From KBS50 sp042434095 (GTDB lineage: Bacteria > Actinomycetota > Actinomycetes > Mycobacteriales > Micromonosporaceae), in NCBI RefSeq assembly GCF_042434095.1, contig NZ_JBHLUE010000034.1, forward strand, positions 345,499-409,498: a DNA stretch of 64,000 nt. The letters are read 5' to 3'. This document shows, piece by piece, positions 1 to 8,279 of this stretch (position 1 is the stretch's first letter; every line of letters starts with the position of its first letter). The position numbers and the translations under genes were made by a program. The notes under the pieces are model-generated. The model searched no databases. It was not told the DNA's origin and saw only the letters and a list, made by a program, of their open reading frames with translations.

Positions 1-378
1 GGTGCCGACCGGGACCGTGCTGCGCACCACCACGAGGGTCTCCGGGCCGCAGTTGCCGGCCACCTGCCGGGCCGCGGCCGCGAGGTTGCTCAGGTTGGGC
101 AGGTTGGTCTGCTCGTCGACCGGCGTCGAGACGCTGATGACCGCCACCTCGACGACGCCCTTCGGCAGCTCGGCGTCGACGAAGATGCGGCTGCCGAGCA
201 GCTCCCGGAACACCTCCTCGACGCCCGGTTCGAAGATGTGCGGCCGGCCCTGGGACAGCGCCTCGAGCACCGTGGGGTGGATCTCGGCCCCGTGCACGGT
301 GTATCCCCGGCTGGCCAGGGCGGCCGTCAGCGTCAGGCCGACGTACCCCATCCCGACCACTCCGACTGTCTGTGGCAT
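1..378 (-). CDS. Nucleotide-sugar 6-dehydrogenase, N-terminal part (3' end outside window)
   Basis: Only the first 126 residues are present; the gene runs off the left edge. The protein opens with a Rossmann dinucleotide-binding segment (GVVGMGYVGLTLTAA, residues 5-19), followed by the STPVDEQTNLPNLSNL stretch near residue 85-100 that is typical of UDP-glucose/GDP-mannose dehydrogenases of the WecC/TviB type. Family role: NAD-dependent oxidation of a UDP-hexose or UDP-HexNAc to the uronic acid. The ATG at 378 is preceded by GAGGAGGG at a good spacing. It is the last visible gene of the operon that starts at 7955, 14 nt after the GH114-like gene, so it probably supplies an acidic sugar nucleotide for the same polysaccharide. 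The substrate cannot be told from this part. Confidence 0.85.
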   Translation of the reverse strand, partial: MPQTVGVVGMGYVGLTLTAALASRGYTVHGAEIHPTVLEALSQGRPHIFEPGVEEVFRELLGSRIFVDAELPKGVVEVAVISVSTPVDEQTNLPNLSNLAAAARQVAGNCGPETLVVVRSTVPVGT

Positions 379-392
379 GTTCCCTCCTCTTC

Positions 393-1235
393 TCAACCGC
401 CGCTCGGGCAGCTTCCGCTGAGCCGATCGAGATCAACGGTGGTCACGTAGCCGGCGAAGCCCTCCGCCCGGTAGCGGTCGCAGGCGTGCCGAATGTGTGC
501 CGGGTTGGTGGCGTAGTCGACGGCCAGCACCGCCTTGCCGGCCGCCCGCAGGGCCCGGACGTTGGCCAGGTTGGTGGCACACCAGTCGGCGGTGCACGGC
601 AGATCGGTGGCCCGGTAGTAGAGCTCCTCGATCCCGATGCCGTCGATCGACGAGGTGTAGCCGGGCCAGCGGCGCAGCTCCGGGGAGTTCTGCGGGACCA
701 CCAGCATGCCCGGCTTGTGCTCCTTGGCGTACCGGCTGAGCCGACCGATCAGGCCGACCATCAACCAGGCCAGCGAGTCCCGGGTGGCCCTCGGCACCAG
801 GGCCAGGTCGATCTCCTCGTACGCGAGCGGGGTGTCCAGGTAGACGCCGTCGAAGCCGGCCCGGATCGCCTGGTCGACCCGGGGCCGGACGACGAGGTCC
901 CACCAGCGCTCGTCCCAGTACCGCACGAAGTGCTCCTGCGGCCAGCTCGGCCAGCGGTTCAGGATCAGCCCGGGGTACCGGTCGCGCAGCACCGGATACT
1001 CCGGCCGGTACTCCTCGATGCTGCCGATCTCGAAGTAGGCCAGCGCCCACTTGCCGGCCGCGCGCAGCCGGCCGGTCTCGGCGGCGGTGAACCAGTCGCT
1101 GCCGGCGTCCCGCGCCAGGTCGATGACCACCAGCTGGTGCGCGGAGCCGACCAGCTCGGACACGCCGTCGCCGGCGTAGGCCTGCAACTGGTACGCCCAG
1201 TCGCGGACCTGGGTGAACGCCGGCCGGCCCGGCAC
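393..1235 (-). CDS. GH114/TM1410-like polygalactosaminidase-type protein
   Basis: A 280-residue protein resembling the TIM-barrel family that includes TM1410, endo-alpha-1,4-polygalactosaminidase and the N-terminal hydrolase domain of PelA. Visible signatures are WALAYFEIGSIEEYRPEYP (about residues 65-83), FDGVYLDTPLAYEEID (about 132-147) and GIGIEELYYR (about 205). The acidic residues at the strand ends are candidate catalytic positions. No signal peptide is visible from the GTG at 1235, chosen because GGAGGG lies 6 nt upstream; a TTG at 1241 is the alternative. The family is normally extracytoplasmic, so the missing leader is odd. It sits between an SDR epimerase and a nucleotide-sugar dehydrogenase in a Pel-like operon, which points to trimming or release of a galactosamine-containing polymer. 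That role is inferred. Confidence 0.75.
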   Translation of the reverse strand: MPGRPAFTQVRDWAYQLQAYAGDGVSELVGSAHQLVVIDLARDAGSDWFTAAETGRLRAAGKWALAYFEIGSIEEYRPEYPVLRDRYPGLILNRWPSWPQEHFVRYWDERWWDLVVRPRVDQAIRAGFDGVYLDTPLAYEEIDLALVPRATRDSLAWLMVGLIGRLSRYAKEHKPGMLVVPQNSPELRRWPGYTSSIDGIGIEELYYRATDLPCTADWCATNLANVRALRAAGKAVLAVDYATNPAHIRHACDRYRAEGFAGYVTTVDLDRLSGSCPSGG

Positions 1236-1237
1236 GG

Positions 1238-2128
1238 TCAACCCTCCGTACCGGCCAGCACGGCCTTGACCGACGAGGCCAGGTCGTGCTCCGGCGACCA
1301 GCCGAGCAGGCGGCGCGCCCGGGAGATGTCGGCCTGGATCCACGGCACCGCCGCCGAGCGGGCGGGCGGCGCCTCCTCCTCGCGGATCCGGCCGGTGAAC
1401 CCGGCCGCCTCGGCGAGCAGCCGCACGGCCTCCCGGCTGGCGACCGTGCGCCCGCTGCCCACGTTGAACACCCGGGCCGGCAGCGGGCCGGCGCACACCG
1501 CGGCCACCACGGCCGCCGCGAGGTCCCGCACGTCCACGAAGTCCCGGTACGCCGACAGCGGCCCGAGGGTGATCTCGGTGTCGCCGAGCCGCTGCGCCCG
1601 CCGGATCACGGCCGCGGCCCGGCCCAGCAGGTTGGCCTCGGGCAGCCCGGCCCCCAGCGGGTTGAACACGCGCAGCGCCACCCCGTCGATCCGGCCGGCC
1701 GCGCAGGCCAGTTCGAGCAGCCGGGTGCCGGCGAACTGGCTGAGGCCGTACTCGCTGACCGGCAGCGCCGGATCGTCCTCGGTGACCGCCCGATCGGTCG
1801 GCACCAGCCCGAACTCCGCGGCCGAGCCCATCCGGACCAGCCGGGCGCGCGGGGCCGCGGCGGCGATCGCCTCGATCAGCTTGGCGGTCACCTCGGCGTT
1901 GGCCCGGAGCAGCTCGGGGCCGGTGCCGGCGACCCGGCCCGTGCAGTTGACCACGGCGGCCGGCCGTTCCCGGTCCATCATGGCGGTCAGCTCGTCGACC
2001 GCGACGGCCGCCAGGTCGCACTCGTCCCGCCCCGGGCAGCGGACCTCCGCCACCCGCGGGTCGGCGGCCAGGGCCGCGCGTACGTGCCGGCCGATGAAGC
2101 CGGACCGGCCGAACAGGATGACCTTCAT
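1238..2128 (-). CDS. NAD-dependent epimerase/dehydratase (extended SDR)
   Basis: A 296-residue extended short-chain dehydrogenase. It begins MKVILFGRSGFIGRHV, with the GxxGxxG nucleotide-binding loop as GRSGFIG. Other family landmarks are MGSAAEFG and ALRVFNPLGAG. The usual YxxxK catalytic pair reads Y-G-L-S-Q (about residue 130), so the catalytic lysine is replaced by glutamine, which may alter or abolish epimerase activity. The ATG at 2128 overlaps the stop of the nucleotidyltransferase by 4 nt (ATGA), so the two are translationally coupled. Expected role: interconverting or dehydrating a nucleotide sugar for the exopolysaccharide operon. The substrate is not predictable. Confidence 0.85.
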   Translation of the reverse strand: MKVILFGRSGFIGRHVRAALAADPRVAEVRCPGRDECDLAAVAVDELTAMMDRERPAAVVNCTGRVAGTGPELLRANAEVTAKLIEAIAAAAPRARLVRMGSAAEFGLVPTDRAVTEDDPALPVSEYGLSQFAGTRLLELACAAGRIDGVALRVFNPLGAGLPEANLLGRAAAVIRRAQRLGDTEITLGPLSAYRDFVDVRDLAAAVVAAVCAGPLPARVFNVGSGRTVASREAVRLLAEAAGFTGRIREEEAPPARSAAVPWIQADISRARRLLGWSPEHDLASSVKAVLAGTEG

Positions 2129-2853
2129 ACCCTCTCCTTCGAGTAGTGCGGAAGCAGCAGGTGGCGCAGCCGGTCGAAGCTGTGGTTGGCCTCGTCGTAG
2201 TCCTCCGGGCGCCCGATATCGAGCCAGTAGCCGGTGAAGTCGTAGCTGACCGGCCGCTGGCCCCGGGCCAGGAGGTCGAGGATCAGCTGGTCGAACCCGA
2301 ACGGCAGGCCGGCCGGATAGGGCTCGAGGGTGCGCCGGGACAGGCCGTAGAGGCCCATGTTGACCCGATAGTCGAGGCTCGGCTTCTCGGTGAACCCGGT
2401 GATGGTCCGGTCCGCCACGTCGAGCACGCCGAAGTCGATGCGTACGCTGCGCGGCGCGCTCGCCACGGTGATCGGGGCGCCGGACGCCTCGTGCGCCCGC
2501 AGCAGGTCGCCGAAGTCGAGGTCGGTGAGCACGTCCCCGTTCAGCACCAGGAAGTGCTCGGGAAGGCGGTTCCGCAGGTGGAACAGCGGACCGACGGTGG
2601 ACAGCGGGACGGTCTCCTCGACGTAGTCGACCCGCAGGTCCCAAGTGGATCCGTCGCCCACGAACGCCTTGATCAGCGGCCCGAGGTGGTTGATGGCAAG
2701 GGTCACCGAGCGGAACCCGTACCGGCCGAGTTGCTGGAGCAGGATGTCCAGGATCACGTGACTGTCGCCGATCGGCACCAGCGGCTTGGGTAATGCCGTG
2801 GTGAACGGTCGCAGCCGGACGCCCTTACCGCCGGCCAGAATCACCGCGTGCAT
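2125..2853 (-). CDS. Sugar-1-phosphate nucleotidyltransferase
   Basis: A 242-residue single-domain NTP transferase. The N-terminus carries the nucleotide-binding signature AGGKGVRLRPFTTALPKPL (residues 7-25), with the conserved Gly-Gly, Arg and Pro-Lys. FLVLNGDVLTDLDF (about 100-113) holds the metal-binding Asp. Family role: making an NDP-sugar from a sugar 1-phosphate and an NTP. The length fits the short GlmU-N/RfbA-like or mannose-1-phosphate guanylyltransferase-like group and lacks a left-handed beta-helix. It starts 10 nt after the PelG-like gene and overlaps the next gene by 4 nt. Base and sugar specificity are unknown. Confidence 0.85.
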   Translation of the reverse strand: MHAVILAGGKGVRLRPFTTALPKPLVPIGDSHVILDILLQQLGRYGFRSVTLAINHLGPLIKAFVGDGSTWDLRVDYVEETVPLSTVGPLFHLRNRLPEHFLVLNGDVLTDLDFGDLLRAHEASGAPITVASAPRSVRIDFGVLDVADRTITGFTEKPSLDYRVNMGLYGLSRRTLEPYPAGLPFGFDQLILDLLARGQRPVSYDFTGYWLDIGRPEDYDEANHSFDRLRHLLLPHYSKERV

Positions 2854-2863
2854 CTGTGCCTCC

Positions 2864-4423
2864 TCACCTGTACCGCCACGCCTGGCCGACCAGATCGGCC
2901 AGGCACACCAACAGCAGCGCCTGCAGGAGTACGACGCTCCCCAGGAAGACGACCGTGTCCGGCACCGGACCGCGCAGCCCCGCCACGGCGGCCACCGGTC
3001 CGGCGTGTGCCCCGAACGCGGCGCCGAACGCGCAGCTCAGCCGGCCGTACCGGGCGTGGCCGGCGAGGATGAAGGCCAGGAAGCAGGCGCCGCCGAACGC
3101 CACGTGCGCCGCGGCCATCGTCACCGCCGCCGGGCTCAGCAGGCCCATCCCGCGCAGCGCCACCAGCAGCGGCGCCGCCAGGGCGGCCAGCGCCGACATG
3201 CTGAGCACCAGGCCGCCCAGCAGCCCGGTCCAGGCCCGCCGGGCGAACCGGCGGGGGTCGGTGAGCCGGTCCAGCAGCTCCCGGGCGCCCTCGGTGTAGC
3301 GCCGCGCCCGCCACTCCACCACACCCATCCCGGCATAGAGCGGGATGGCCGCGTACAGCACCTGGTGGTCGCCGGTGAGGTAGCGGCTCTGGGCGTAGAT
3401 CAGCACCGCGGCCGTGAGCCCGGTGGACAGCAGCACGGTCGGCAGCTCCCGGCGCTGGCCGCGGGGCAGACCGGCGACCGGAAGACCGCCGCGCCGCCGG
3501 GCCGCGCGGCCGGCCCCGACCGCGCCGGCGCGCCGGCCCCACCGGGCCCGCGCCGCACCTCCGGCCCCGGCCGTGCCGCCGCGCCGGGCCCGCCACCGGG
3601 GCCGGGCCGCGCGGCCGGCCCCGGCCACGCCGCCGGCGTCGGGCCGGCCGCACCGGGCCACCAGCAGCAGGCCGGTCGTCACCGAGGCCGCCACCACCGC
3701 GGTGGCGATCGGAGCGCCGGGTACGCCGTAGCGCAGGTATCCCACGCTGGCGGCCACGCCCGGGACCATGGCGAGCAGCAGCCAGCGCTCCCGGTGGCGG
3801 AACAGGGCCAGCGTCATTGCCATCTGGTACGAGATCTGGCCGGCGGCCAGCAGCGCGGCGCCGCCGACCGCGCGCAGGCCGGCCGGCGAGCTCGCCAGCC
3901 CGCCTACCAGCCCGCCCACCAGCGCCCCCAGCGTGGCCGCCACCGGCAGCGCGGCCAGCAGGCACCGGCGCAGCCAGCGGACCGCCGGATCCATCGATCC
4001 CCGCCCGAGCAGCTGGTAGGCCACCCAGGCCGCGCCGCCGGACCACACCCAACCCAGCGCCCCGGTCGCGATGACCACGGCCACCGGCCAGGGCCGGAGC
4101 AGCTCGCCGAGCGGCGGGAACAGCGCGAGGGGCACCAGGTACAGGCCGCCGTGCGAGAGGTCGGCCAGCGCCCGCCGCCCGCCGCCGGCGGGTGTGGCGC
4201 GCGGGACCGGCGGGCCGGACCGGCGGCGCACCCGGTGCAGCAGCTCCTCGCCGAGCGCGAAGACGTCGGGCTGCCGGTAGGTGACCGCGGCGGCCCGGTC
4301 CGTGACACCGGCCGACTCGAGCGTGGCCGCCACCTCCAGCGCGTCCACCGGCCGGACCAGCCGCGGCGACAGCCGGTCGGCCAGCTCGTCCAGCGGGTCC
4401 AAGGTGGACAGCGTGGCCGTCAT
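2864..4423 (-). CDS. Multi-spanning membrane protein, PelG-like by topology and position
   Basis: A 519-residue protein with a cytoplasmic N-terminus of about 95 residues followed by roughly 12 hydrophobic segments, six before and six after a central basic linker. The linker (about residues 255-320) is built of Arg/Ala/Gly-rich repeats encoded by extremely GC-rich DNA at 3470-3660. I do not recognise a family from sequence alone. The ATG at 4423 overlaps the PelF-like gene stop by 4 nt, and in Pel operons pelG, a 12-TM MOP-flippase-like protein, directly follows pelF. A role as the membrane partner that exports or assembles the polymer is therefore likely. Other possibilities are a Wzx-type flippase or an unrelated polytopic protein. 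Confidence 0.6.
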   Translation of the reverse strand: MTATLSTLDPLDELADRLSPRLVRPVDALEVAATLESAGVTDRAAAVTYRQPDVFALGEELLHRVRRRSGPPVPRATPAGGGRRALADLSHGGLYLVPLALFPPLGELLRPWPVAVVIATGALGWVWSGGAAWVAYQLLGRGSMDPAVRWLRRCLLAALPVAATLGALVGGLVGGLASSPAGLRAVGGAALLAAGQISYQMAMTLALFRHRERWLLLAMVPGVAASVGYLRYGVPGAPIATAVVAASVTTGLLLVARCGRPDAGGVAGAGRAARPRWRARRGGTAGAGGAARARWGRRAGAVGAGRAARRRGGLPVAGLPRGQRRELPTVLLSTGLTAAVLIYAQSRYLTGDHQVLYAAIPLYAGMGVVEWRARRYTEGARELLDRLTDPRRFARRAWTGLLGGLVLSMSALAALAAPLLVALRGMGLLSPAAVTMAAAHVAFGGACFLAFILAGHARYGRLSCAFGAAFGAHAGPVAAVAGLRGPVPDTVVFLGSVVLLQALLLVCLADLVGQAWRYR

Positions 4424-5859
4424 TCGACGGTCCCGGCGCCGGCCAGCTTGTCGTACAGCTGGCGGTACTCGTCGTTCCATCGGGCCAGGGTGAAGTGCTC
4501 CAGCACCCGGGACCGGGCCGCCGTGGCCCTCCGGGCCCGCTGGTCGTGGTCGGTCAGCAGGGTGACACAGGCCGCCGCGATCGCCGGCACGTCCCGGGCC
4601 GGCACCACGATCCCGGCGTCGCCGACCGCCTCGGCCACCCCGCCGACGTCGGTGCAGACCACCGGTCGGCCGCACGCCATGGACTCGATGACCGTGAAGG
4701 GGAAACCCTCGGAGATGCTGGTGAGCGCGACGATGTGCCCCGACCGGTACGCGTCGAGCGGCTGTTCGATCCGCCCTTCGAGCACGGCCCGGCCGGCCAG
4801 CCCCAGCTGTCCGATCAGGTCCAGGCAGGCGTCCCGGTAGTCCAGGTTCTCCTGCGGCACGTTGCCGAAAATCCGGAGCCGGGCGTCCGGCAGCTGCCGG
4901 ACCACCTCGGCGAAGGCGCGGATCAGCGTGTGCAGGTCCTTGAGCGGATCGATCCGGCCCATGAAGACGATCGTTGGCTCGGCGGGTTCGGTGCCGGCCA
5001 CCGGAAAGATGGCGGGGTCGACCCCGTTGTACATGGTCCACAGCCGGCCCGGGTCGGCGCCGTTGCGCAGCTGCCAGCGCCGGTTGTAGCGGGAGTGCGG
5101 GGCGATGACGTCGGCCGTCGCGTACGCCGCCGACGCCAGCGCCCGGAAGAAGCCCAGCAGCGCCACCTTGACCGGCTGCGTCACGCCCGCGCCCAGCTCG
5201 GCCAGGTAACGCTCGCGCAGGTAGATGCCGTGCTCACTGAGCACCAACGGCGTCCCGCCATGCCACTTGGCGACCAGGCCGGGCAGGATGCTGAGGCCGT
5301 TCATGGCGGCGTGCAGCACGTCGGCCTCGACCGGCCGGGCGGACAACGGCCGCAGCATGTGCTCGATGAGGTTGGCCGTGTCCACCGCGTCGGCCAGGGT
5401 GAGCCGACCGTCGTACCGCTCGGTGCGCAGGCTCCGCCAGACGTCGGTGAGGACGCTGAGCGCGGCGTTGGACGTCAGCGCCGTGCCCAGGTCGTGGGCG
5501 CGGCCGTACTCGTACAGCGAGCGGAGGGCACTGGAGAACCGCCGGCCCAACCGGGCGGCCGCGGCGCCGTCCGGCGGCAGCGGCGCCAGGAACTGCTCGA
5601 CGAACGGCCGGTAGATGGCCGGGAAGCAGGGATCCGGCCGGGTCCGGCCGCCGCCGCGGCGCGCCTCCCACAGCGGGACCGGACGCACCGCCGCGAGGTT
5701 GTCGGGTCGCTCGTAGATCTCCGTCTCGGTGCCGTCCACCACCAGCGCCACCATCTCCCAGCGGTGCTCCGGCATCCCGCGGATGAGCTGGTCGCACCAG
5801 ACGCTCACCCCGCCCAGCGCGTACGGGTAGGTGCCCTCCGACACCAGCGCGATCCTCAC
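4420..5859 (-). CDS. PelF-like GT4 glycosyltransferase (DUF3492 plus glycosyl transferase group 1)
   Basis: A 479-residue cytoplasmic glycosyltransferase. The first about 270 residues match the DUF3492 layout of PelF (VRIALVSEGTYPYALGGVS at the start, then LSEHGIYLRERYL near 215). The C-terminal half is a GT-B group 1 domain, with VFMGRIDPLKDLHTLIRAF (about 300) and the E-x7-E nucleotide-sugar motif in SEGFPFTVIESMACG (about 385-400). PelF polymerises UDP-linked N-acetylhexosamine in Pel synthesis, and that role is inferred here. The start is GTG at 5859, with GGGAG upstream and a 4-nt overlap with the deacetylase-like gene stop. The downstream gene overlaps by 4 nt as well, giving a tightly coupled trio. 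Confidence 0.85.
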   Translation of the reverse strand: MRIALVSEGTYPYALGGVSVWCDQLIRGMPEHRWEMVALVVDGTETEIYERPDNLAAVRPVPLWEARRGGGRTRPDPCFPAIYRPFVEQFLAPLPPDGAAAARLGRRFSSALRSLYEYGRAHDLGTALTSNAALSVLTDVWRSLRTERYDGRLTLADAVDTANLIEHMLRPLSARPVEADVLHAAMNGLSILPGLVAKWHGGTPLVLSEHGIYLRERYLAELGAGVTQPVKVALLGFFRALASAAYATADVIAPHSRYNRRWQLRNGADPGRLWTMYNGVDPAIFPVAGTEPAEPTIVFMGRIDPLKDLHTLIRAFAEVVRQLPDARLRIFGNVPQENLDYRDACLDLIGQLGLAGRAVLEGRIEQPLDAYRSGHIVALTSISEGFPFTVIESMACGRPVVCTDVGGVAEAVGDAGIVVPARDVPAIAAACVTLLTDHDQRARRATAARSRVLEHFTLARWNDEYRQLYDKLAGAGTVE

Positions 5860-7955
5860 CGGCGCTCCCGGGGGGCGAAGGTCACCGGCGTGCCCGGAGC
5901 GAGCGTGAGCACCGCGGAGATGTCCGAGCCGTAGCTGGTGGCGCCGGTGGTCTGGGCGCCGCTCACGATCAGCTGCCCGGCCACCGGGGACGTGACGGTC
6001 ACCCGCCCGGTGCTCCGGTCCAGCACGGCGTCCGCCCCGGCCGCCAGGGTGGCCGCGTGGCTGTTGCGGAGCCGGGCGTACTCGGCGATCCGCGAGCAGT
6101 CCGAGTTGATCAGCGGGACCCGGTAGTAGCTGGTGTACCGGGCCAGCAGGCTGTCCAGGTAGTCGGTCACCAGCGTCCGGCCCTCGCCGTAGTCCTTCAG
6201 GTTGGCGATGTGGAACGTGTGCGTGTAGATCGAGCCGCTGGCCACGTGCGCGAACGCCACGTCGATCTCGGCCGAGATGACCTCCTGGTAGCTGAGGTCC
6301 CGGGGCCAGTACGGGAAGAGGCCGCCCGGCCCGTAGTACGAGTTGTAGAAGGATGTCTCCTCGGCCGGGTTGGTCACGTGGTACGCGATGTTGGTCGGCC
6401 AGTCCGGCACCACCAGGATGCCGGGGGCCAGCGGGTGCGGGATGCCGCCGTTGAACACCGGCGGCACCTGGCTGGGGAACGACATGTTGCCGTGCAGCAC
6501 CCGCACGCCCAGCTCGGTGGCCGCCTGGATGAGGGCCGGATTGGAAGCCGCGAGGCCGTGGTCCACCGGGGGCAGCACGTCGGAGCCGCCGGATTCGCTG
6601 TAGACGCCGAGCCCGGAGTACTCCGGCGTCTTCAGGATGGTGGCGTCGGTCCGCAGGCCGAGGGTGGCCGCGACGGTCAGGTTGCCGGCGATCTGGTCCC
6701 GGGTGGTGGCGTAGTCGGTGTCGTTCAGCTCGGGATGGGCGAGCGTGTGGTTGATCCAGCGGAACTGCCCGGCCAGGCACCGGGAGGTGCTGGTGAGCTG
6801 TGCCTCGCCGCCGGACGGGTAGCAGGTCCGCCCGGCCGCGAGGTCCGCGCCGCCGCCATTGAAGGCCAGGTTCAGGGTGAGGCCGCCGGCCAGCGGGTAG
6901 CGCGCCCGCAGCGCGGCCTGCCGCTGGTACGCGTTGTACGCGTCGTGCCCGGTCAGCCGGACGGTCGGGCTGGTGGGCGGCGCACCGGGGATCTGGTAGC
7001 GCACCGACCCGTTGAACCAGTCGTCCACGTCGACGTTGAGGTGGTGCCGCATCTCGCCCAGGAACAGCCCGCGGCTGGCCCACCGGAACAGGCCGTAGCC
7101 CAGCAGGTCCGCCGAGAGCTGGTGCTGGTCGGAGCTGAACGTGAGGGCCAGCCGTTCCCGCCCGTCCATTGCGGTGCCGAGCACGCCCAGCACGTCCTGG
7201 CCGGCCCGCAGCACCGGCTGGCTCGCGCAGCCGGATCGCAGCCCGGCCCGGTAGACGTACGCGTTGGTGATCGGGACGCGGACGGCCGCGGCCAGGTAGT
7301 CGAAGACGCCGGCGCCCGCGGTGGTCAGCTGGGCGTACAGCGGCGTCTCGCCCACCCCACCCTCGCCGCGCGGCTCGAGGCAGTAGTCGTCTGGCCCGCC
7401 GCCCGGGGCCGCGTAGAGCACGGCCTGCCGGACGCTCCAGTCCCGCTCGTACGCCCAGAGCACCGCCCACTCGTCCGCGTCGAGCCCGCTGGCGTAGCCG
7501 TCCCCGCTCGGGTAGAGCTGGTCGGCGCTGGTCAGCAGGATGGCGTTGTACCGGCCGGCCCCGTCCGGCCGCACCAGGGTCTGCGCGGCCAGCGGGTCGG
7601 TGCGGGTGCGCAGCACGTCGTACGCGGCGCCGACCCGGTCCAGCGTGCTGCGCCAGACCGCCAGGCCGGGGTCGGTGTCGTCGATCGCCACCACCAGCGC
7701 CCGCAGCGCCACCCGTCCGGCCGGTCCCGCGCCGGCGTACGGGGCCGGCAGCGCCACCTCGGGTGCGGCGCCGTACGGGCGGGGAACCGGTGGGCTGGGC
7801 CGGGATCGTGCCACGGGTGGGGGTCCGATCGGACGGGCCGGCCGGACGGCCAGCGTGCGGGAATTCGTGGCCCTGGCCTGCGCCGGAGCGCCAAAACCGG
7901 TGCCCACCACCAATATCAGGGCAACCGAAAGTGCCGTGAGTTGAATTGAACGCAT
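5856..7955 (-). CDS. Secreted PelA-like polysaccharide deacetylase-type protein
   Basis: A 699-residue protein with a clear signal peptide (RSIQLTALSVALILVVGTG, cleavage probably after APAQA near residue 30) and a Pro/Arg-rich stretch to about residue 75. The middle holds what look like carbohydrate esterase motifs: NVDVDDW (about 306-312, Asp-rich metal/base site), NHTLAH (about 402-407, the His-x3-His metal pair) and THTFHIAN (about 578-585). This order resembles the deacetylase domain of PelA and related exported CE4/CE18-like enzymes. It is the first gene of the operon and overlaps the PelF-like gene by 4 nt. The ATG at 7955 was chosen because it starts the signal peptide; in-frame codons upstream would bury it. 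Role inferred: partial de-N-acetylation of the exported polymer. Confidence 0.75.
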   Translation of the reverse strand: MRSIQLTALSVALILVVGTGFGAPAQARATNSRTLAVRPARPIGPPPVARSRPSPPVPRPYGAAPEVALPAPYAGAGPAGRVALRALVVAIDDTDPGLAVWRSTLDRVGAAYDVLRTRTDPLAAQTLVRPDGAGRYNAILLTSADQLYPSGDGYASGLDADEWAVLWAYERDWSVRQAVLYAAPGGGPDDYCLEPRGEGGVGETPLYAQLTTAGAGVFDYLAAAVRVPITNAYVYRAGLRSGCASQPVLRAGQDVLGVLGTAMDGRERLALTFSSDQHQLSADLLGYGLFRWASRGLFLGEMRHHLNVDVDDWFNGSVRYQIPGAPPTSPTVRLTGHDAYNAYQRQAALRARYPLAGGLTLNLAFNGGGADLAAGRTCYPSGGEAQLTSTSRCLAGQFRWINHTLAHPELNDTDYATTRDQIAGNLTVAATLGLRTDATILKTPEYSGLGVYSESGGSDVLPPVDHGLAASNPALIQAATELGVRVLHGNMSFPSQVPPVFNGGIPHPLAPGILVVPDWPTNIAYHVTNPAEETSFYNSYYGPGGLFPYWPRDLSYQEVISAEIDVAFAHVASGSIYTHTFHIANLKDYGEGRTLVTDYLDSLLARYTSYYRVPLINSDCSRIAEYARLRNSHAATLAAGADAVLDRSTGRVTVTSPVAGQLIVSGAQTTGATSYGSDISAVLTLAPGTPVTFAPRERR

Positions 7956-8279
7956 AGACGGCCCGCTTCGTCTATCGGCGGCTTTTCTCGATAGCCGCGA
8001 ATAATGGTTGCAGCATTCAGTCGGCGTCACTGTCGACTGGCTGACCTGCATCAATGCCGCCAAGAAGGCAGGGAAGATCGACGGCCCGCAGCACAGATCA
8101 GCTCCCTATTGATAGCACCATGACGGCCGGCCGGCGTGTCGGCAAGCCGTCAGTTCGGATGTATTCACGAATGTCGAACAGGATCAGGGAACGCGTTCAC
8201 GACGATATGGAATTTGCATTGAAGGAAGGCTCTTCAGTGCGCGGAACTTCCGTTCCGGAGGGTAACTTGCGGCGCTCCC
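7956..8279. promoter_or_regulatory. Intergenic region upstream of the exopolysaccharide operon
   Basis: These 324 nt are noticeably more AT-rich than their surroundings and hold no convincing gene. They must contain the promoter of the operon beginning at 7955 and the 3' flank of the channel gene. A CTATCG...CGATAG inverted repeat lies at about 7970-7997, 15 nt upstream of the signal-peptide start, and could be an operator. I see no confident -35/-10 pair. Confidence 0.35.
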
